DNA of 64,000 nucleotides from an uncultured Erysipelotrichaceae bacterium (GCA_947167125.1 CAMVGT010000001.1:1-64000), one strand, 5' to 3'; positions 9,569 to 17,505 are shown, counted from the stretch's first letter. Translations and numbers: made by a program. Notes: a model not told the origin generated them from the letters alone.

Positions 9569-9608
9569 ACCAGGGGTACAGCACGAGCTGTACCCCTGGT
9601 TTATTTTG
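9569..9608 (+). terminator. rho-independent terminator of the transglutaminase-SLH gene
   Basis: A perfect 14-bp stem (ACCAGGGGTACAGC paired with GCTGTACCCCTGGT, loop ACGA) starts 8 bases after the stop codon and is followed by TTATTTTG. Confidence 0.9.
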
Positions 9609-9752
9609 TTCAATGGCTGCTTAAGAGAAAGGCAAACGGTCTGTCTGCCGTTCTTTTTCTGTACCGGCAGACCCGATCCGGCAAATGCCGCTTCAGTTCT
9701 GTTATATAAGTCAAAAGGCGCAGATCTGCCTGTACAGAAGAGAAAGAATCAG

Positions 9753-9791
9753 AAAAAGCTGCAGATCCGGATTTCTCCTTCATCTGCAGCT
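9753..9791 (-). terminator. terminator of the wall-polymer operon
   Basis: On the minus strand AGCTGCAGAT pairs perfectly with ATCTGCAGCT across a 14-base loop and is followed by TTTTCTG. It lies just after the end of the GatZ-like gene. The 9609-9752 stretch between the two facing terminators shows nothing else I can name. Confidence 0.85.
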
Positions 9792-9814
9792 TTGGTTCTG
9801 TATTCTGAATCAGC

Positions 9815-11146
9815 TCAGCGTACAAAGATTCCGCTGATCATGTAGTTGTACTTGACCGCGTAGTTGTAGTCTTCAATCAGGGTGACAACCGAATCCTTGG
9901 CAAGTTCTCTTGCCTTCATGGAAAGGGAGCCGTCTCTGACTTTGATATACTGCAGCGGCATGTACTGCTTTAACATGCTCATGGGGATATCGAGGGAATC
10001 GATATTTTCGAAAAGCTTTCTTCTCGCATTCTCTACAACCGGCAGAGACATGTAGTATCTGCTGCGGTCGGAGAAGGAATAGCTTCTCTTGATCTTCTTT
10101 TCAAGATCATTTCCGGTATAGTAGTTTTCCCAGTGCTTCGGATTGGAAAGCATTTCGTTTTCCAGGACTTCACGGAAATGGGAACGGTCCTTCGGATCTG
10201 TGATCAGTTCATCTTCAATGAAGCTGAGGGCATAGAGGCCTTCTCTTAACGCGAATGTCAGTGCGGGACCGACCTTGATGATCGCAATGCCGTCCTCAAC
10301 CATCTGCTTTAACATCGCTGCCGGCTGGTAGTCGGTGGAATGTCCTTCAAATACAATATCCGGATATTTCTTCAGCGCTCTGCAGAGTCCTTTTGCGGCA
10401 TCATGATCATAGAGATGGATTGTGTCATCGCCGAATTCGACACCGGGCTGTACGACAACGGCAATAATATAATCCCACGCATGATCAAGACCATGTCTGT
10501 GGAAGACTTCTTTATAAGCCATTAATGTGTGCTCAAAGTCTTTCGGATCGGTGATTTCCATTCCGGCGTCATCTTCATTGATTCCGCCCGGAACCGGTAC
10601 TTCCGAACCGATGACAAAGATCGGATGCATTTCATCCGGATTCTTTGCGAGCATTTCCTGATAGGCTTCCTCGCATGCTTCATAGAGGACTGCGCCTCTT
10701 TCCGCAACCACCATATCGGAAAGCTTTTCGGTTCTTGAATCATCGCCTAAGCGCATGGAAGTATCCAGATGGATCTTCTTATAGCCTGCTTTGACACACT
10801 GCTTTACCAGCACCTTGGCATTTTCCATCGCTTCCGCGGCGGGTCTGTCAACCCAGGGCAGAGGACCCATATGGTCGCCGCCGAGATAAATCTTGTCGCG
10901 GGAAATACCGAGCTTGTCGGCAATCTTATAAACATATTCGGTGAAATCCATCGGTGTCATATCCATGTATCCGCCGTTCTGGTTAACCTGGTTGGAGGTT
11001 GCCTCGATTAACGGCGCATCACCGAATCGCTGTGCCTGATCAAGAATTGCCTCAATTACAATCTTGTTTGCGCAGCAGAAGGAAGGAATACCGCAATGGA
11101 TGCCATGCTGGCGTTTGACAACCATCTCCTTCAAAGGATTATCCAT
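9815..11146 (-). CDS. GatZ/KbaZ-family protein (tagatose-bisphosphate aldolase accessory subunit family)
   Basis: A 443-aa cytoplasmic protein that reads like GatZ/KbaZ along its whole length: LIEATSNQVNQNGGY, YLGGDHMGPLPW, HLDTSMRLGDD, FEGHSTDYQ and VGPALTFALREG. In enterobacteria this subunit stabilises the class II tagatose-1,6-bisphosphate aldolase GatY/KbaY. No GatY/KbaY is present here. The gene is the last of an operon with a GatD-like dehydrogenase, an IspD/TarI-like cytidylyltransferase, LicD and an ABC polysaccharide exporter, so an anabolic role in making a wall-polymer building block is more likely than galactitol catabolism. It may have its own aldolase or epimerase activity; that is inference. 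The stop of the cytidylyltransferase gene lies 2 bases upstream. The ribosome binding site is weak (GGAG, 11 bases away), which suggests coupling. Confidence 0.8.
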   Translation of the reverse strand: MDNPLKEMVVKRQHGIHCGIPSFCCANKIVIEAILDQAQRFGDAPLIEATSNQVNQNGGYMDMTPMDFTEYVYKIADKLGISRDKIYLGGDHMGPLPWVDRPAAEAMENAKVLVKQCVKAGYKKIHLDTSMRLGDDSRTEKLSDMVVAERGAVLYEACEEAYQEMLAKNPDEMHPIFVIGSEVPVPGGINEDDAGMEITDPKDFEHTLMAYKEVFHRHGLDHAWDYIIAVVVQPGVEFGDDTIHLYDHDAAKGLCRALKKYPDIVFEGHSTDYQPAAMLKQMVEDGIAIIKVGPALTFALREGLYALSFIEDELITDPKDRSHFREVLENEMLSNPKHWENYYTGNDLEKKIKRSYSFSDRSRYYMSLPVVENARRKLFENIDSLDIPMSMLKQYMPLQYIKVRDGSLSMKARELAKDSVVTLIEDYNYAVKYNYMISGIFVR

Positions 11147-11148
11147 AT

Positions 11149-11874
11149 TCAGTTGTTCTCCTTTTCCATATCATCCGGGAAGAAATAATTGTCCGCCAGT
11201 GCCAGGAAGAGCTCCATATCATTGTGATATGTGATCTTCAGATTCAGCACACCTGCGTCAATTGCCTTCATCGGAATGCTGTGTGCAAGCGCAATCGCGC
11301 CTGCAGATGTCATCGTGCTTAATTCTTCATCCGAAGAATCGTGATAGATTGCATAGATGTCGCCGAAGCGGAATGCTTCGGGGGAAGCTCCTGCCACGAT
11401 GAACTGTCTGGGTTCCACGTTGGCAAGGAAGCCGTTTTCATCAATGCGGTAGACGGTATCGTAATTTCTTGCAGCTAAAGTCGCTCCTCCGAACTCTTTC
11501 ACTGCTTCTATAATACCATCCATTCCTTTTTCATCGACATAAGGATGTGTTGCGTCATGAATCATGACCACATCCTGATCACCGGCATATTCCTTTAATT
11601 TGTTCAGGCCGTTGCGCACTGACTGCGAGCGGTTTTCGCCGCCGCATACAACATGGAATTTCACATGTTTCAATGCCTTTGCGGACCATTCTTCGGCATA
11701 TTCGAACCAGTCCGCATGGGTGACAATGACGATGGAATCGACCTTGTCATAGCGGTCGAGTCTTTTCAGAATATAGGAGAAAAGAGGACGGTCATGGATC
11801 AGTGTATACTGTTTCGGTCTGTCTGCTCCGAACCGGGTTCCGGTTCCTCCCATCATAAGAAGAATATGATTCAT
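11149..11874 (-). CDS. IspD/TarI-family cytidylyltransferase
   Basis: A 241-aa enzyme with the IspD/TarI signature: GGTGTRFGADRPKQY at the N-terminus (nucleotide-binding loop), GGENRSQSVRNGL, and VMIHDATHPYVDE. The family transfers CMP from CTP onto a sugar or alditol phosphate. IspD acts on methylerythritol-4-phosphate; TarI makes CDP-ribitol for teichoic acid. The context of a polyol-phosphate dehydrogenase, LicD and an ABC polysaccharide exporter favours a TarI-like role in making a CDP-alditol over isoprenoid synthesis. The alditol could be ribitol or, because the dehydrogenase resembles GatD, galactitol or a related hexitol. It sits between the dehydrogenase gene (6-base gap) and the GatZ-like gene (2-base gap), so it is translated as part of one operon. 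Confidence 0.85.
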   Translation of the reverse strand: MNHILLMMGGTGTRFGADRPKQYTLIHDRPLFSYILKRLDRYDKVDSIVIVTHADWFEYAEEWSAKALKHVKFHVVCGGENRSQSVRNGLNKLKEYAGDQDVVMIHDATHPYVDEKGMDGIIEAVKEFGGATLAARNYDTVYRIDENGFLANVEPRQFIVAGASPEAFRFGDIYAIYHDSSDEELSTMTSAGAIALAHSIPMKAIDAGVLNLKITYHNDMELFLALADNYFFPDDMEKENN

Positions 11875-11880
11875 ATACTT

Positions 11881-12945
11881 TTATTCCTTTTCTTCCGACG
11901 CTTCATGCATCAGAACAATTCTGCCGTTAACCGGCTCACCGCTTTTCAGGATTTCCGTCACTTCTTCCGGATGTGTGACCGGAACTTTTTTATAAAGCAT
12001 TTCCGGATCAAAGATCAGTCTTCCGTCCGCGAAGCATTCGGAAGTCATCTGCCATTCATCGCCCGGGAACGGCGCGCAGCCGCTCATCCAGGAACCTGTG
12101 ATGAAGCATTCCTTGCGGTTGATATATTCCCATTCCCTCTGTGTGAGCGTGACTTCGCCTTTCGGCGTTCCGATCATGCAGATGGTTCCATGGTTTGCGA
12201 CAAGCTTGAGTGCCTGAACGATTGTCGGCTGGGCACCGACACATTCATAGACAAAATCAAAGCCTCTGCCTTCTGTCAGTTCATATGCCTTTTCGACAAA
12301 GAATTCATCCTTTGTTGTGACGGTTTCATCCGCTCCTGTTCTCTTGGCCAGCTCAAGACGCTTTTCATTGCGGTTGAACACAACGACCTTGCTTGCGCCG
12401 AGGATTCTTGCCCATTGCGCAGTGAGAATGCCGATGATGCCGCAGCCGATGACAGCTGCTGTCTTTCCTTTGATGTCGCCTGCCTGGCGGATGCCGTGGA
12501 TGGCAACGGAAGACGGCTCAAACAGCGCGCCGACTTCCCAGGGAATTGAGTCATCGATCTTTACCGCGTTTTTTTCCGGCAGAACAACATATTCGCCATA
12601 GCCGCCCTGTTCTCTTGAACCGATGAAGCTGTAATGCTTGCAGAGGGAATAATATCCCTTTTTGCAGTCTTCGCATTCCAGGCACGGGACAAGCGGAACC
12701 GCGGCGGTATGATCGCCCGGCTTCAGAGATGTCACGCCTTCACCGACCTCTGTGATATAGCCGGAGAATTCATGGCCGAGGACAATCGGATAATAATGGG
12801 CGCCGTTGGATGTGATACGCGGCATATCGGAACCGCATACGCCGCAGGCGCATACCTTCATTTTGACATAGCCCGGCTTTACCTGAGGCTCAGGCCATTC
12901 TTCATATCGCAGATCATAATTGCCGTGCAGTACTGCTGCTTTCAT
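11881..12945 (-). CDS. zinc-dependent polyol(-phosphate) dehydrogenase, GatD/TarJ-like
   Basis: A 354-aa medium-chain dehydrogenase. The start is the ATG at 12945, behind GGGAGGG; the track start two codons earlier is a TTG. Catalytic-zinc residues are visible in ACGVCGSDMPR and GHEFSG. The structural-zinc cysteines are in PCLECEDCKKGYYSLC. The Rossmann loop is AAVIGCGIIGILTAQ. The N-terminus (MKAAVLHGNYDLRYEEWP) is most like galactitol-1-phosphate 5-dehydrogenase, which interconverts galactitol-1-phosphate and tagatose-6-phosphate. Next to a cytidylyltransferase and LicD it most likely reduces a ketose phosphate to an alditol phosphate for CDP activation, as TarJ does for ribitol. The substrate cannot be settled by eye. 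Confidence 0.85.
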   Translation of the reverse strand: MKAAVLHGNYDLRYEEWPEPQVKPGYVKMKVCACGVCGSDMPRITSNGAHYYPIVLGHEFSGYITEVGEGVTSLKPGDHTAAVPLVPCLECEDCKKGYYSLCKHYSFIGSREQGGYGEYVVLPEKNAVKIDDSIPWEVGALFEPSSVAIHGIRQAGDIKGKTAAVIGCGIIGILTAQWARILGASKVVVFNRNEKRLELAKRTGADETVTTKDEFFVEKAYELTEGRGFDFVYECVGAQPTIVQALKLVANHGTICMIGTPKGEVTLTQREWEYINRKECFITGSWMSGCAPFPGDEWQMTSECFADGRLIFDPEMLYKKVPVTHPEEVTEILKSGEPVNGRIVLMHEASEEKE

Positions 12946-12967
12946 ATACAACCCTCCCTGCGCCTGT

Positions 12968-13870
12968 TTACTTCTTCAGCTTTACAGGCGGATAGAAAAT
13001 ATGACGTTCCCGCTTTTCAACCGGCGGGATTTCCATGTAGTTTCCGTACAGTGCCTTCATATAGGTTTCAAAATCCTTCGGGATCTGCGCGACTCTCTGT
13101 GCAAACGGATGGTCAATCAGTTCGCAGAATCCGCTTCTTTCATAGATCTCGCCGAAGAAATTCTTTCTTCCGGTCGGCACTGCCACATATTTCGACGCAT
13201 GATTCTTGCAGCGGGAATTCCATTCGTCCGCCTTCTTCACCCATTTGTCGAGACTTCTGAAGCTGAGAAGCGTTCCGATGGCAATCTTTGTTTTTGTCAT
13301 CTTTTCCAGCTTCGCATTTCCCTGCGCAATCCACAGGAACCAGTCTTTATACTGTCTGAACTTGCGGCAGGAAACCGCAAATCCGAAATACATGCATACA
13401 GTTCCGTGAATCATTCTCATGACTTTACTGTCATATGTATTTTCAATCGGGAAAATATCGACACAGACACCGGTCTCATCCGTCCACATGTCATCCCTGG
13501 ATTTCAGGCATGTGTCCTTGAGACGGATATGCGCCATCAGCAGAGAATAGCCCCTTGTCTTTCCCGGAATATGGATCCAGTACTTATCAGAAAATTCCTT
13601 TTCAAAAGCCGGAAGGAATTTTTCATAATTCTCTCTGGTGAAGTTGATGTCCATATCATCATCCCAGGGAATAAAGCCGTTATGACGCACTGCGCCGAGC
13701 ACGCTTCCTCCCCCGAGGAATACCGGGATGCTGTATTTTTCACAGACATAAGCGATGTCGTCATAGATGGAAAGCAGAACATCCTGCAGTTCCCTGATTT
13801 CTTCATCGCTCAGTTTGATGATATTTTCATTTTCAAGTGTTTTATAAGCATCAAATGTCGAAAGCTTCAT
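12968..13870 (-). CDS. LicD-family phosphotransferase
   Basis: A 300-aa cytoplasmic protein with the LicD motif GGGSVLGAVRHNGFIPWDDD near residues 50-70, containing the metal-binding aspartates. LicD proteins transfer a phosphorylated group such as phosphocholine or an alditol phosphate from a CDP donor onto a glycan. Here a CDP-alditol from the adjacent cytidylyltransferase is the likely donor and a wall polymer the acceptor. The start codon overlaps the stop of the ABC ATPase gene by 4 bases (ATGA), showing translational coupling to the exporter. No choline-uptake or choline-kinase genes are nearby, which argues against phosphocholine. Donor identity is inferred from context only. Confidence 0.88.
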   Translation of the reverse strand: MKLSTFDAYKTLENENIIKLSDEEIRELQDVLLSIYDDIAYVCEKYSIPVFLGGGSVLGAVRHNGFIPWDDDMDINFTRENYEKFLPAFEKEFSDKYWIHIPGKTRGYSLLMAHIRLKDTCLKSRDDMWTDETGVCVDIFPIENTYDSKVMRMIHGTVCMYFGFAVSCRKFRQYKDWFLWIAQGNAKLEKMTKTKIAIGTLLSFRSLDKWVKKADEWNSRCKNHASKYVAVPTGRKNFFGEIYERSGFCELIDHPFAQRVAQIPKDFETYMKALYGNYMEIPPVEKRERHIFYPPVKLKK

Positions 13871-14829
13871 GATGCGTCTCCCTGTGAACGGTAAGGTTCA
13901 TCGAGCATTTCCGGGCAGTTTTTGAGGATGATATTCATCGCCGCCTGAATGGCGGAATCCTTTGTGCCCTTTTCCAGAATGCTTTCCAGCTTCTGTGCTT
14001 CCGTTTTCATCTTCTCTTCTTTTTCCAGCTGTTGGCGGATTTTAAAGCGCTCAGCCAGTTCATGAATATCCTGTTCATTTTTCGGAAGCTTTTTGGTGAT
14101 CAGGAATTCTTCATAAGCATCGCATGCAGTTTCCGGATCGTCAGTAAAGAGAATCTGATTGCCATGGTCCAGCCAAAGAATCTTATTGCACAGTTCACGG
14201 ACCTGGCTGACCGAGTGGGAAACCAGAATGCCGGTTACACCGCCGGAAAGAATTTCCTTCATGCGGGCACCGGACTTTTTGCGGAAAGCACCGTCACCGA
14301 CACTTAATACTTCATCAAGAATCAGAATATCCGGATTGACCAGGCAGGCAATCGAAAAAGCCAGTCTGCTTTTCATACCGGAAGAAAGCTGCTTGAACAG
14401 ATATTCTTCGAAGTTTTCCAGTTCTGCAAAATGGATGATCTCCTCATATTTGGAATCCATGAATTCTCTTGTATATCCGAGCATCGCACCGCGCAGATAT
14501 GCATTTTCCTTAACGGTCATGTCATTATCAAAACCGCTTGCCAGTTCCAGCAGAGCAGCGATATTGCCATCCGTTTTAATCGATCCCTTTCCCGGCAACA
14601 TGATCCCGGTAATTGCCTTTAAAAGTGTGCTTTTTCCGGCACCGTTGGAACCGACAATGCCGAGCATATCTCCCTTTTCCAAAGAGAAGGTAATATCCTT
14701 GTCGGCATAGAATTCCTTGACATTGTAGGTACCTGTCAGCCTGCGCATGACATATTCCTTTAAACCGATCGCTTTTAAATCACCGGTAATATATTTGATT
14801 GTGACATCCTTACATTCAATGACTGCCAT
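13867..14829 (-). CDS. polysaccharide/teichoic acid ABC exporter, ATP-binding protein
   Basis: A 320-aa TagH/Wzt-type ATPase. Walker A is GSNGAGKSTLLK, the signature segment is FKQLSSGMKSRL, and Walker B is PDILILDEVLSVGD. About 85 residues after the ATPase core form a charged, mainly helical tail rather than a full Wzt glycan-binding domain, so it is closer to TagH than to long Wzt proteins. It pairs with the permease gene 9 bases upstream to export a lipid-linked wall polymer. The downstream genes of the operon would supply or attach the building blocks. Confidence 0.9.
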   Translation of the reverse strand: MAVIECKDVTIKYITGDLKAIGLKEYVMRRLTGTYNVKEFYADKDITFSLEKGDMLGIVGSNGAGKSTLLKAITGIMLPGKGSIKTDGNIAALLELASGFDNDMTVKENAYLRGAMLGYTREFMDSKYEEIIHFAELENFEEYLFKQLSSGMKSRLAFSIACLVNPDILILDEVLSVGDGAFRKKSGARMKEILSGGVTGILVSHSVSQVRELCNKILWLDHGNQILFTDDPETACDAYEEFLITKKLPKNEQDIHELAERFKIRQQLEKEEKMKTEAQKLESILEKGTKDSAIQAAMNIILKNCPEMLDEPYRSQGDAS

Positions 14830-14838
14830 GATTTCACC

Positions 14839-15633
14839 TCAGATGTAATAGATAAACTGATGATTGTATTTCTTATACATATGCAGTCCGAATAAGAGGA
14901 AGAATAACGCATAGAAAATCATCAATGCATGATACTGAAGGGACGGAATAATACCGTCGATGGTAATCATGCGGAAATATTTGATAATGACATAAACCGG
15001 ATTGAGCAGGAAAATGCTCTGCATTTTTGCGCCGAAGCGGTCAACTGTATAGAAGATTGCCGACACATAGTTCAGCAATGTCAGAAATACATCATATAAA
15101 TATTCCGTATCGCGGAAGAAGATGTTCCAGACGGAAAGAATCATGCCGATGCCGATGTTCATGACCAGCTCACAGGCAATCGGGAAGATTAAAAGCAGGA
15201 AATGCCATCCGAACTGGATATGATCAAAGATGCAGAAAATCAGAAACAGGCCGATTGTCAGAAGGAAATTGACAAAGGCCGAAACATTTCTGCTCAGAAT
15301 AAACATATATTTGGGCAGGTTGATCTTTGTGATGATTGAGGCATTGGCAAGAAGTGAAGTCATTCCCTTCTTGGTGGCCTCTTTATAAAAGGACATCACA
15401 ATAACGCCGGCAAACATATAGATTGTAAAATGCGGGGTGTTTCTGCCGAAGATCTGGGTGAATACCACCTTCAGGATCAGAAGCGTTAACAGCGGTGAAA
15501 GAACACTCCATGCCATACCGAGTGTTGTCCGCTTATATCTCTGCCGGAAATCGCGTTTGACCAGTTCTTCAAACAGGAACTGATTCTTCGCAAAGCGGCG
15601 GATTGACTGTTTGGTTTCTCTTAATACTGTCAT
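14839..15633 (-). CDS. polysaccharide/teichoic acid ABC exporter, permease
   Basis: 264 aa from the ATG at 15633; the track start two codons upstream is TTG. It is an ABC-2 type permease of the TagG/Wzm family. The N-terminus has the typical amphipathic RDFRQRYKRTTLGMAWSVL segment before the first membrane span, and about six hydrophobic spans follow. It is the first gene of the six-gene wall-polymer operon. A good promoter (TTGAAA-N16-TATAAT) lies about 70 bases upstream. The predicted leader of about 60 bases carries the inverted repeat ACGGATG/CATCCGT. Confidence 0.9.
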   Translation of the reverse strand: MTVLRETKQSIRRFAKNQFLFEELVKRDFRQRYKRTTLGMAWSVLSPLLTLLILKVVFTQIFGRNTPHFTIYMFAGVIVMSFYKEATKKGMTSLLANASIITKINLPKYMFILSRNVSAFVNFLLTIGLFLIFCIFDHIQFGWHFLLLIFPIACELVMNIGIGMILSVWNIFFRDTEYLYDVFLTLLNYVSAIFYTVDRFGAKMQSIFLLNPVYVIIKYFRMITIDGIIPSLQYHALMIFYALFFLLFGLHMYKKYNHQFIYYI

Positions 15634-15690
15634 ATACAAAGCTCACGGATGTCATTATTATACCATCCGTACTGTCTCCTTCGCTTGAAA

Positions 15691-15727
15691 GCACACATTA
15701 TTATAGCTTTCCTGTGTGCCATTTCAA
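15691..15727 (-). promoter_or_regulatory. promoter and operator of the wall-polymer operon
   Basis: Minus strand TTGAAA (15722-15727), 16-base spacer, TATAAT (15700-15705). A 7-bp inverted repeat GCACACA-N15-TGTGTGC (15691-15719) covers the -10 box and most of the spacer, as a repressor operator would. A second repeat, ACGGATG/CATCCGT (15645-15670), lies in the leader and contains another TATAAT with an extended TG. The rest of 15728-15870 shows no gene. Confidence 0.65.
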
Positions 15728-15870
15728 AGAGTTTGTCATTTTCATCCTGTGCCGCATGATCCGTTCATCGTCATAAAGCAGAGAATCTCTGCAGAAACTG
15801 TGTTTTATGATCAGATGCGGCTAAAACAGAAATCGGCCGAAACTTTGAAATATCTGAAGTTTAGAATCAT

Positions 15871-15932
15871 AAAAAACCGGCTTTCGGGAACCATGGCACC
15901 TGCTGCCTGATTCATCCGTACGGCCGGGTTTT
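15871..15932 (-). terminator. probable terminator of the RpiR-family gene
   Basis: On the minus strand AAAACCCGGC pairs with GCCGGTTTT, with one bulged C. The loop of about 40 bases can fold further, and a run of T follows. It starts about 10 bases after the rpiR stop codon. The long loop lowers confidence. Confidence 0.5.
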
Positions 15933-15940
15933 CTCTTTGT

Positions 15941-16711
15941 TTATTGTTTGGATACGTAATCAATATAATATCTGTATTTGAGATAGCGCATGATTTCAAC
16001 AAACGCTGTATTGGATGCTTCATCATCCCCGGCAAATGGAAGATGGAAAATCATATGCTGATCAGTACCGGCGGGGAAGGAATCTCTTCCGGTCATGACA
16101 ACCGTTCTGGAAAAGCGGTCCTGCAGTTCATCAAATTCATTGCGGCAGTAGTCAATCAGTCTTCCGGTAAAGGAAATCATGACAATCATCGCACTGCTGT
16201 CTTCATTGGGCAGCTCCAGCCTCCTGACTACCGGTGCGGTATAGAAACATTTTCCCAGCTCAATCATATCTTCCTGGTAATGCAGGGTGATCGCTTCCGG
16301 GAAAACTGCACCGATGATGACAATGCGCGGTGCTTCATCTATCATCCGGTTCAGCTTTTCACACTCTTCGATAAATTCATCCCGGTCAAAAGAAGGACCG
16401 ATCAGATATGCGATATTGGCGAGAAGCTTCTCTTCATCAACAATCTCCATATGGTGTGAGATCTGCGCCCTGCGGATATCGTGATTGGTGGAAAGATAGG
16501 TTTTGAGCTCATTGAAAGAACGGAATCCGAGATTCTTGCAATATCTGTTGATGGTTGATGTATTGCAGAAGCTGTACTCCGCAAGTTCCTGTGCCTTTAA
16601 TGCCGGGAAATCCCGGTAGTGAATCAGGATCTGTCTGGTAATTTCCCGGGAAGTGTTATCCGTTACCGGATTATTGAGAATTGCCAGCAGAATGGAAATC
16701 AATGTGTTCAT
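15941..16711 (-). CDS. RpiR/MurR-family transcriptional regulator
   Basis: A 256-aa protein. The N-terminal helix-turn-helix (about 1-75) includes the family segment FCNTSTINRYCKNLGF. The C-terminal half (about 100-235) looks like a SIS phosphosugar-binding domain (PRIVIIGAVFPEAI, MIVMISFTGRL). Family members sense sugar phosphates and control sugar or amino-sugar metabolism. GAGGGGG lies 5 bases before the ATG. It stands alone, separated from the lipoprotein gene by an inverted repeat and from the wall-polymer operon by 300 bases with a divergent-looking operator. It could regulate that operon, but no direct evidence ties them. Confidence 0.85.
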   Translation of the reverse strand: MNTLISILLAILNNPVTDNTSREITRQILIHYRDFPALKAQELAEYSFCNTSTINRYCKNLGFRSFNELKTYLSTNHDIRRAQISHHMEIVDEEKLLANIAYLIGPSFDRDEFIEECEKLNRMIDEAPRIVIIGAVFPEAITLHYQEDMIELGKCFYTAPVVRRLELPNEDSSAMIVMISFTGRLIDYCRNEFDELQDRFSRTVVMTGRDSFPAGTDQHMIFHLPFAGDDEASNTAFVEIMRYLKYRYYIDYVSKQ

Positions 16712-16738
16712 TCAAACCCCCTCTTTGTTGGGAAAGAC

Positions 16739-16772
16739 CAGGAGAATCCGGCATGATATGCAGATTCTCCTG
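16739..16772. terminator. bidirectional-looking hairpin between the lipoprotein and rpiR genes
   Basis: CAGGAGAATC and GATTCTCCTG form a perfect 10-bp stem with a 14-base loop just after the end of the lipoprotein gene. A T-rich tail follows on the plus strand (TTTTC) and a weaker one (GTCTTTCC) on the minus strand, where it is needed. Confidence 0.65.
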
Positions 16773-16780
16773 TTTTCATA

Positions 16781-17149
16781 TTATTGATTCTTTGTAAAAA
16801 CATAGATAACAGCGCCGTCTGCAGAAAATTCAATGACTCCGCTATCATATGTGAAAGTACAGTCCGTACCGTCCATACTGATTATCATCGCTTCTGAATC
16901 ATAAGTAAAGCTGTTTTGGTTTCCGTTTGCGGTCATCGTGCCGGTTCCGTCTTCATTCAGTACCAGTTCCCCTGTAAGGCCAAGGGATGACGGATCCTGC
17001 TGTGTTCCTTCTTCACCGGCATCCTTCAAAGCGGTCAGAGTGTATGTACCGCTGAGATCTGCCGCAGTTTTACTGCCGCATGCACAGAGGCTGACAGTCA
17101 GAAAAAGAACCAGCGAAACAGAAAATATCATTCGGATCAGATGCTTCAT
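16781..17149 (-). CDS. small putative lipoprotein
   Basis: 122 aa. A lipoprotein signal with the lipobox SLCAC places the lipidated Cys near residue 24, so it should be anchored on the outer face of the membrane. The mature part is about 98 residues and is predicted mostly beta (GTYTLTALKDAG, ELVLNEDGTGTMTA, FTYDSEAMIISMDG), like a small lipocalin-like or DUF5640-type barrel. No catalytic motif is visible and the function is unknown. A good ribosome binding site (GGGGAG) precedes the ATG. An extended -10 box (TGCTAGAAT) lies about 30 bases upstream, so it probably forms its own transcription unit. Confidence 0.8.
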   Translation of the reverse strand: MKHLIRMIFSVSLVLFLTVSLCACGSKTAADLSGTYTLTALKDAGEEGTQQDPSSLGLTGELVLNEDGTGTMTANGNQNSFTYDSEAMIISMDGTDCTFTYDSGVIEFSADGAVIYVFTKNQ

Positions 17150-17176
17150 TTTTGTGCTCCCCTTTTTCGCATACGT

Positions 17177-17232
17177 ATTCTAGCATGGAAAAGATCCCAT
17201 TAAAATGAAATCGCTTACGTGAAACGTTTTAC
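17177..17232 (-). promoter_or_regulatory. extended -10 promoter and operator-like motif of the lipoprotein gene
   Basis: Minus-strand TGC-TAGAAT (17177-17185) gives an extended -10 box about 30 bases before the start codon. About 35 bases further upstream, plus strand TGAAACGTTTTAC (17220-17232) resembles the motif TGAAACGCTTTCAC found before the S8 protease gene. It resembles LacI/CcpA-type operators but is one base short of a standard cre. Confidence 0.45.
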
Positions 17233-17248
17233 ATATGCTTTTCCTTAT

Positions 17249-17321
17249 AAAAAAAGCGTCCGGTGATCCGCAGTTCAGGTTCCGCTCATCCCTGCTGAAA
17301 TTCCGGACATGTCTCCAAGAC
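17249..17321 (-). ncRNA. candidate small RNA of about 73 nt, unknown family
   Basis: Between the S8 protease terminator and the lipoprotein promoter there is a self-contained minus-strand unit. It has TTGAAA (17352-17357), an 18-base spacer and a perfect TATAAT (17328-17333). About 73 transcribed bases follow, with an outer stem GTCCGG/CCGGAC (17303-17308 with 17258-17263), inner pairings TTCAG/CTGAA or CAGG/CCTG, and a final GC-TTTTTTT. No open reading frame of note is inside. The sequence was compared from memory with SRP RNA (it shares GTCCGGAA and GGATCACCGG-like pieces), but the full SRP pattern is not convincing. It could also be a second terminator with a promoter by chance. The rest of 17233-17440 shows nothing else. 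Confidence 0.5.
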
Positions 17322-17327
17322 TTATCA

Positions 17328-17357
17328 ATTATATGCATGCAGAAATATTTTTTTCAA
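17328..17357 (-). promoter_or_regulatory. strong promoter before the candidate small RNA
   Basis: TTGAAA-N18-TATAAT on the minus strand, the best sigma-A-like match in this intergenic region. Predicted transcription start near 17321. Confidence 0.6.
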
Positions 17358-17439
17358 CGTACGTGCCTGATGCGTCATGCGCAAACATTGAAACGTGTAC
17401 AGAATTTCTGCACATCCCGGATGTATCCGGCAAACAGTA

Positions 17440-17484
17440 AAAAAGGCAATGCCTCTGGATTTCTCCATTGTACATTGCCTTTTA
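17440..17484 (-). terminator. terminator of the S8 protease gene
   Basis: AAAAGGCAATG pairs with CATTGCCTTTT across a 21-base loop about 20 bases after the stop codon; T residues follow on the minus strand. Confidence 0.8.
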
Positions 17485-17505
17485 ATCCGTTCAGTTCAGT
17501 ACCGA

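Noticed and set aside
11653-12549. 298-aa plus-strand ORF in the wall-polymer operon
   Set aside because: Lies opposite two well-supported genes, lacks a ribosome binding site and domain features.
17249-17321. Assignment of the candidate small RNA as SRP RNA
   Set aside because: Short matches only; the conserved tetraloop and flanking internal-loop pattern of SRP RNA could not be laid out convincingly.
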